A stretch of DNA of 64,000 bases from Tomocerus qinae (lineage: Eukaryota; Arthropoda; Collembola; Entomobryomorpha; Tomoceridae), in assembly GCA_020055645.1 (NCBI GenBank), contig CM034548.1, positions 18,476,001-18,540,000 on the forward strand, in the 5' to 3' direction. Below are positions 60,801 to 64,000 of this stretch, in pieces. Each line of letters starts with the position of its first letter. Positions within the stretch are counted from its first letter, which is position 1. A model generated the notes under the pieces. It ran no database searches. It worked only from the letters and a program-made list of their open reading frames with translations, and was not told the DNA's origin. The translations under genes and the position numbers were made by a program.

Positions 60801-63800
60801 ATGGGTACACATAATTAAATTATGTCTGTAGTGCTTATATATTTTCTCTTTTCAAACAGAAGCAGTAAACTGTTCCATTTAATCCTGTCTATCTTATTGC
60901 CTTTTAAAAATTGGCTTAGACTCATTTTCCATAGCGAGGAATCTAAGTTTATCTTTGTGCCTTGTAATAGAACAAGTTCTATTGTGTACTATTCGCTCAC
61001 TTAAATTGATATCTACTATATCTACACGGTATCCTAGAAAGATTTTTCAAAAGTGTAATAAACGTAATGAAATTGTAACCGAAATTATTACAACATAGTA
61101 AAAATCATAATTTAAGGTAGTTTTACAAATAACCTCATTTGTATTAATATTAACCAATTTAGACTTCTTTTGTCACGATATCCTACAATGTGTACAAAAG
61201 TATTGCTTACCTTTTTAACGGAAAAATTAGATTTATATGCCTGCCAACCGAACCTAAATACACTTTTATATGAAATTTGTTTACCTCGGCATTTAGTACC
61301 GCGTTAATTGGATTTTGTAGTTAACGTTGTTTGTGAATTTGAGTGGATACCCAGTAGATACAATATTATAGCCAGCAATTATACTGCACCGTGTTGACTT
61401 ATACAAACTAGATAATTGTTATATCTTTTAATAGCTAATAGTGTGAATGTAGTACCTATTCACTGATTATATGACAATTATATATTTATACAGCATACCC
61501 TCGCTTAAGAATGGTATGCACTACTTCTGATTAGTTGTGCGATTGTCATACACGCTTATAGTACTGATGCATATGATACTTTGTAGTACTACACGTACAA
61601 CAAATACCTATGATTCAATACTAACACTCTTTTATACAAGGAGATTCGCAAATACATTCTTACTCTTTACATAATGGGGATTGGTTATTACCGGTACACA
61701 CACACGCACAACAAAACCATATGCCAATAACTCTGGAAGTGTGTTATATTATTATAATCTTATTTAGCACGCAGCCAAGCCGCGGTGCAGTGCAAAATAA
61801 ATGTTCTAGTTTTTGCACATTTTTAATGCTAATTGGTGAGAGGCGCTTGGAAAATTTTCTCTTTAACTCTACCATTAGTAAAAGCACTCTTGTGAGGTCG
61901 TGAGTCGATTTTTTAGCATCTACTTATTTGTTTGTTGGGTACACAAACACAACTACTCTAATGCATATTGCATTGCTTTATCTTGTGTAATCCCAAGAGT
62001 TGCAATTTAAACCCTCATCGATTCATTATTTATTTAATATAGGTAGACATGGCTTTTTTAGCGCCTACTGCTAATTTTGATGCAAAATCTGGGCCCAGTA
62101 TTAAAAAATAGAAACAAAAAAAATGAATTCTCTCTGCCAGTTTTTGGACTGTGTTAATGTAATTATTTTAGCTTACAAATTTTATGCATGCAATCCAAAT
62201 GAAATTTCTTACAACTGAATTCAACTGATTACCTATAATGTCGTCCGCAGAGTTTTAAATAGTGTTTCCAGGCAGTTCCTTAAAAAAATGATTGTTGGGC
62301 GTATCTAATATTTACTATCATACTATCTGCAGATCCACTATTTACAACGGGATGAGTCTCTGCCTGTTAATACAGATAAGTGTTTGTAGGTAGGATTCTT
62401 TGATAAAAAACTAGTATCGGTATGTGTATACTAAATGTGTGCACTATATTATGTTTGGACCTCCTTCCCATCTTCTCGATAAATTAAAATCAGAGTTAGT
62501 ACTATAACTATAGATTATGTATATATAGGTAGGTATTATTTATTTGTATATTTATATAGATAGGCGTAGTGTAGCGAGTAGCTAACACTACAGTCTACTT
62601 CCATGAACTGTGCTGTCATGAACAGAATGGTTATGCTAACGACAAAATCCGTTCATCGAGACAAGAAGACGCAGTTTCTCCCGGGCAGAATGCTATAATA
62701 GACATCACTATATCGGATTCTCAACTAGGTTAGCAGAATCATCAGTCAAGTCAGTATTTTATTCCGCCAATACAGTCTATATAGTATCATCCTGACGATG
62801 TCTCTGCTCTCTACGCATTATAATTTTAATACAGCAGAAGAGATCAAAAACTTTTGTTAGATCTATCTCTTTGGCTCGTATACCAACGTTCCTTAAAAAT
62901 TTGATCTGTTGTTAACAACGCAAAAGTTTAATGTACGTAATTGTAAATTCTACTACGCAATTCCACTATTTTCAAGAGTCAACAAACTTGTTAAAAAATA
63001 GTTACATAAATACGTAGTATTTGTTAATTACACAGAGGAGGAAAATATTGTTATGTTGCTTAATTCCTAATTATGCATGCAATTTATTTTGATCGCTGCT
63101 TTTCAGTTGAATACATTGTGATATAAATTCAAATAATAATCCGCTGCAGAAAAGAGAATTAAATGTCTAAATATAAATGAACACACATGGCAAACTGTCT
63201 TTTGCATGGGTGCAGTGCGTATTACCATTTAATCTGCAAGAATGAAACTGACATGCATTTCCTCGGCATTTTTATATTTCGGAGAAAGATATTTTTGCAT
63301 ATTTGTGTGTACATTTCCATTCTCTATGGTTAACTATTGTATGACTAGTCGCCAAACCATTATCATTATGTTTCTGTCTGGGATTCGTCCAAAATAGCGT
63401 TATTAGTATATATCTAGGAGAATCCTAAGAACTGCATCTTATTGAGAGTACACAGAGAGATAATATATTCTCGGTCCTGTGGAACGGACTGAATTTCTGT
63501 TGTTCGCATATGTAGGTACTTATTGTACAGCGGTTTCTCAACCTACTTTTTTGCGAATAGCTGTGGCGTCGTTAAGGCAGATCTAAAACTTTTCCTCGCC
63601 ATTCTTAGTTCCCAACATGCCATTAAATTTATATGTTTTTATTTGCGACAATGGTAAAGTATGGTAAGGTGAGATATAGATAAGTACACTATTAGTACAC
63701 AAAAGCCAGCAATTTTAGTGTGAATCTGTGAAATAGCTTAGAAAACACTTTTATTTATAAACTATTATTCCGTGAATATTTTACAGTACTGATGCATGCA

Positions 63801-64000
63801 AAATTCATTTGTTCATAGTATGAAACGAGGCATTTGGTATTATGACACAAATATGTCTAACAGTGAAATATTATAAATATGTCAGCTGTCTGTCTATTAT
63901 AGAATTGCTGAGAGCTTTCTTGAACAAAGAGTATTTAGCGAAGAAAACTTTCGCAGATAACTTTTGAAAGTTACATAACCGGATCAGGTGCTGTCTCGTA
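54895..64000. other. Gene-free right end of window
   Basis: Nine kilobases of AT-rich sequence. All open frames are short (at most 77 codons), with no recognisable protein, splice pattern or repeat family. It may be intergenic, or an intron or UTR of a gene beyond the right edge. Confidence 0.55.

Overview
This is a eukaryotic, AT-rich window with five protein-coding genes, all on the minus strand, split by introns with GT-AG borders (one is GC-AG). The gene set points to an arthropod: a contactin with an N-terminal C-type lectin domain, as in the Drosophila protein, next to metazoan housekeeping genes. The thioredoxin-glutathione reductase still uses a selenocysteine TGA codon. Drosophila and several other holometabolous insects have replaced that Sec with Cys, so I infer a non-holometabolous arthropod (for example a springtail or other early-branching hexapod, or a crustacean). 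The species cannot be named from the sequence.

Layout from left to right. 1-4060: the 5' two thirds of contactin (signal peptide, C-type lectin, six Ig domains), cut off by the left edge just before the fibronectin III repeats. 6607-10575: thioredoxin-glutathione reductase, 11 exons, with an in-frame Sec TGA, a candidate SECIS element and a poly(A) signal in the 3' UTR. 10.6-18.8 kb: non-coding, with two small terminal-inverted-repeat elements that have clean target-site duplications (hAT-like and PIF/Harbinger-like). 18835-42401: an MDM1-type microtubule/centriole protein spread over 16 exons and 23.6 kb; it is visible only when the small exons are assembled, and exon phases agree throughout. 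45368-47143: an HDHD5/CECR5-type HAD hydrolase, 7 exons. 47.1-53.1 kb: non-coding, with a 0.5-kb foldback element that has 9-bp target-site duplications and sits inside one copy of a 0.2-kb tandem duplication. 53127-54894: an inositol polyphosphate 5-phosphatase with a C-terminal SKICH domain (INPP5K type), 6 exons. 54.9-64 kb: no gene recognised.

The genes do not form one pathway. They cover cell adhesion, thiol redox, centriole/microtubule biology, a probable mitochondrial phosphatase-fold protein and phosphoinositide signalling. Exon borders were placed by hand from splice consensus, reading-frame continuity and family similarity; no search or transcript data were available. No rRNA, tRNA, CRISPR or autonomous transposase gene was seen.
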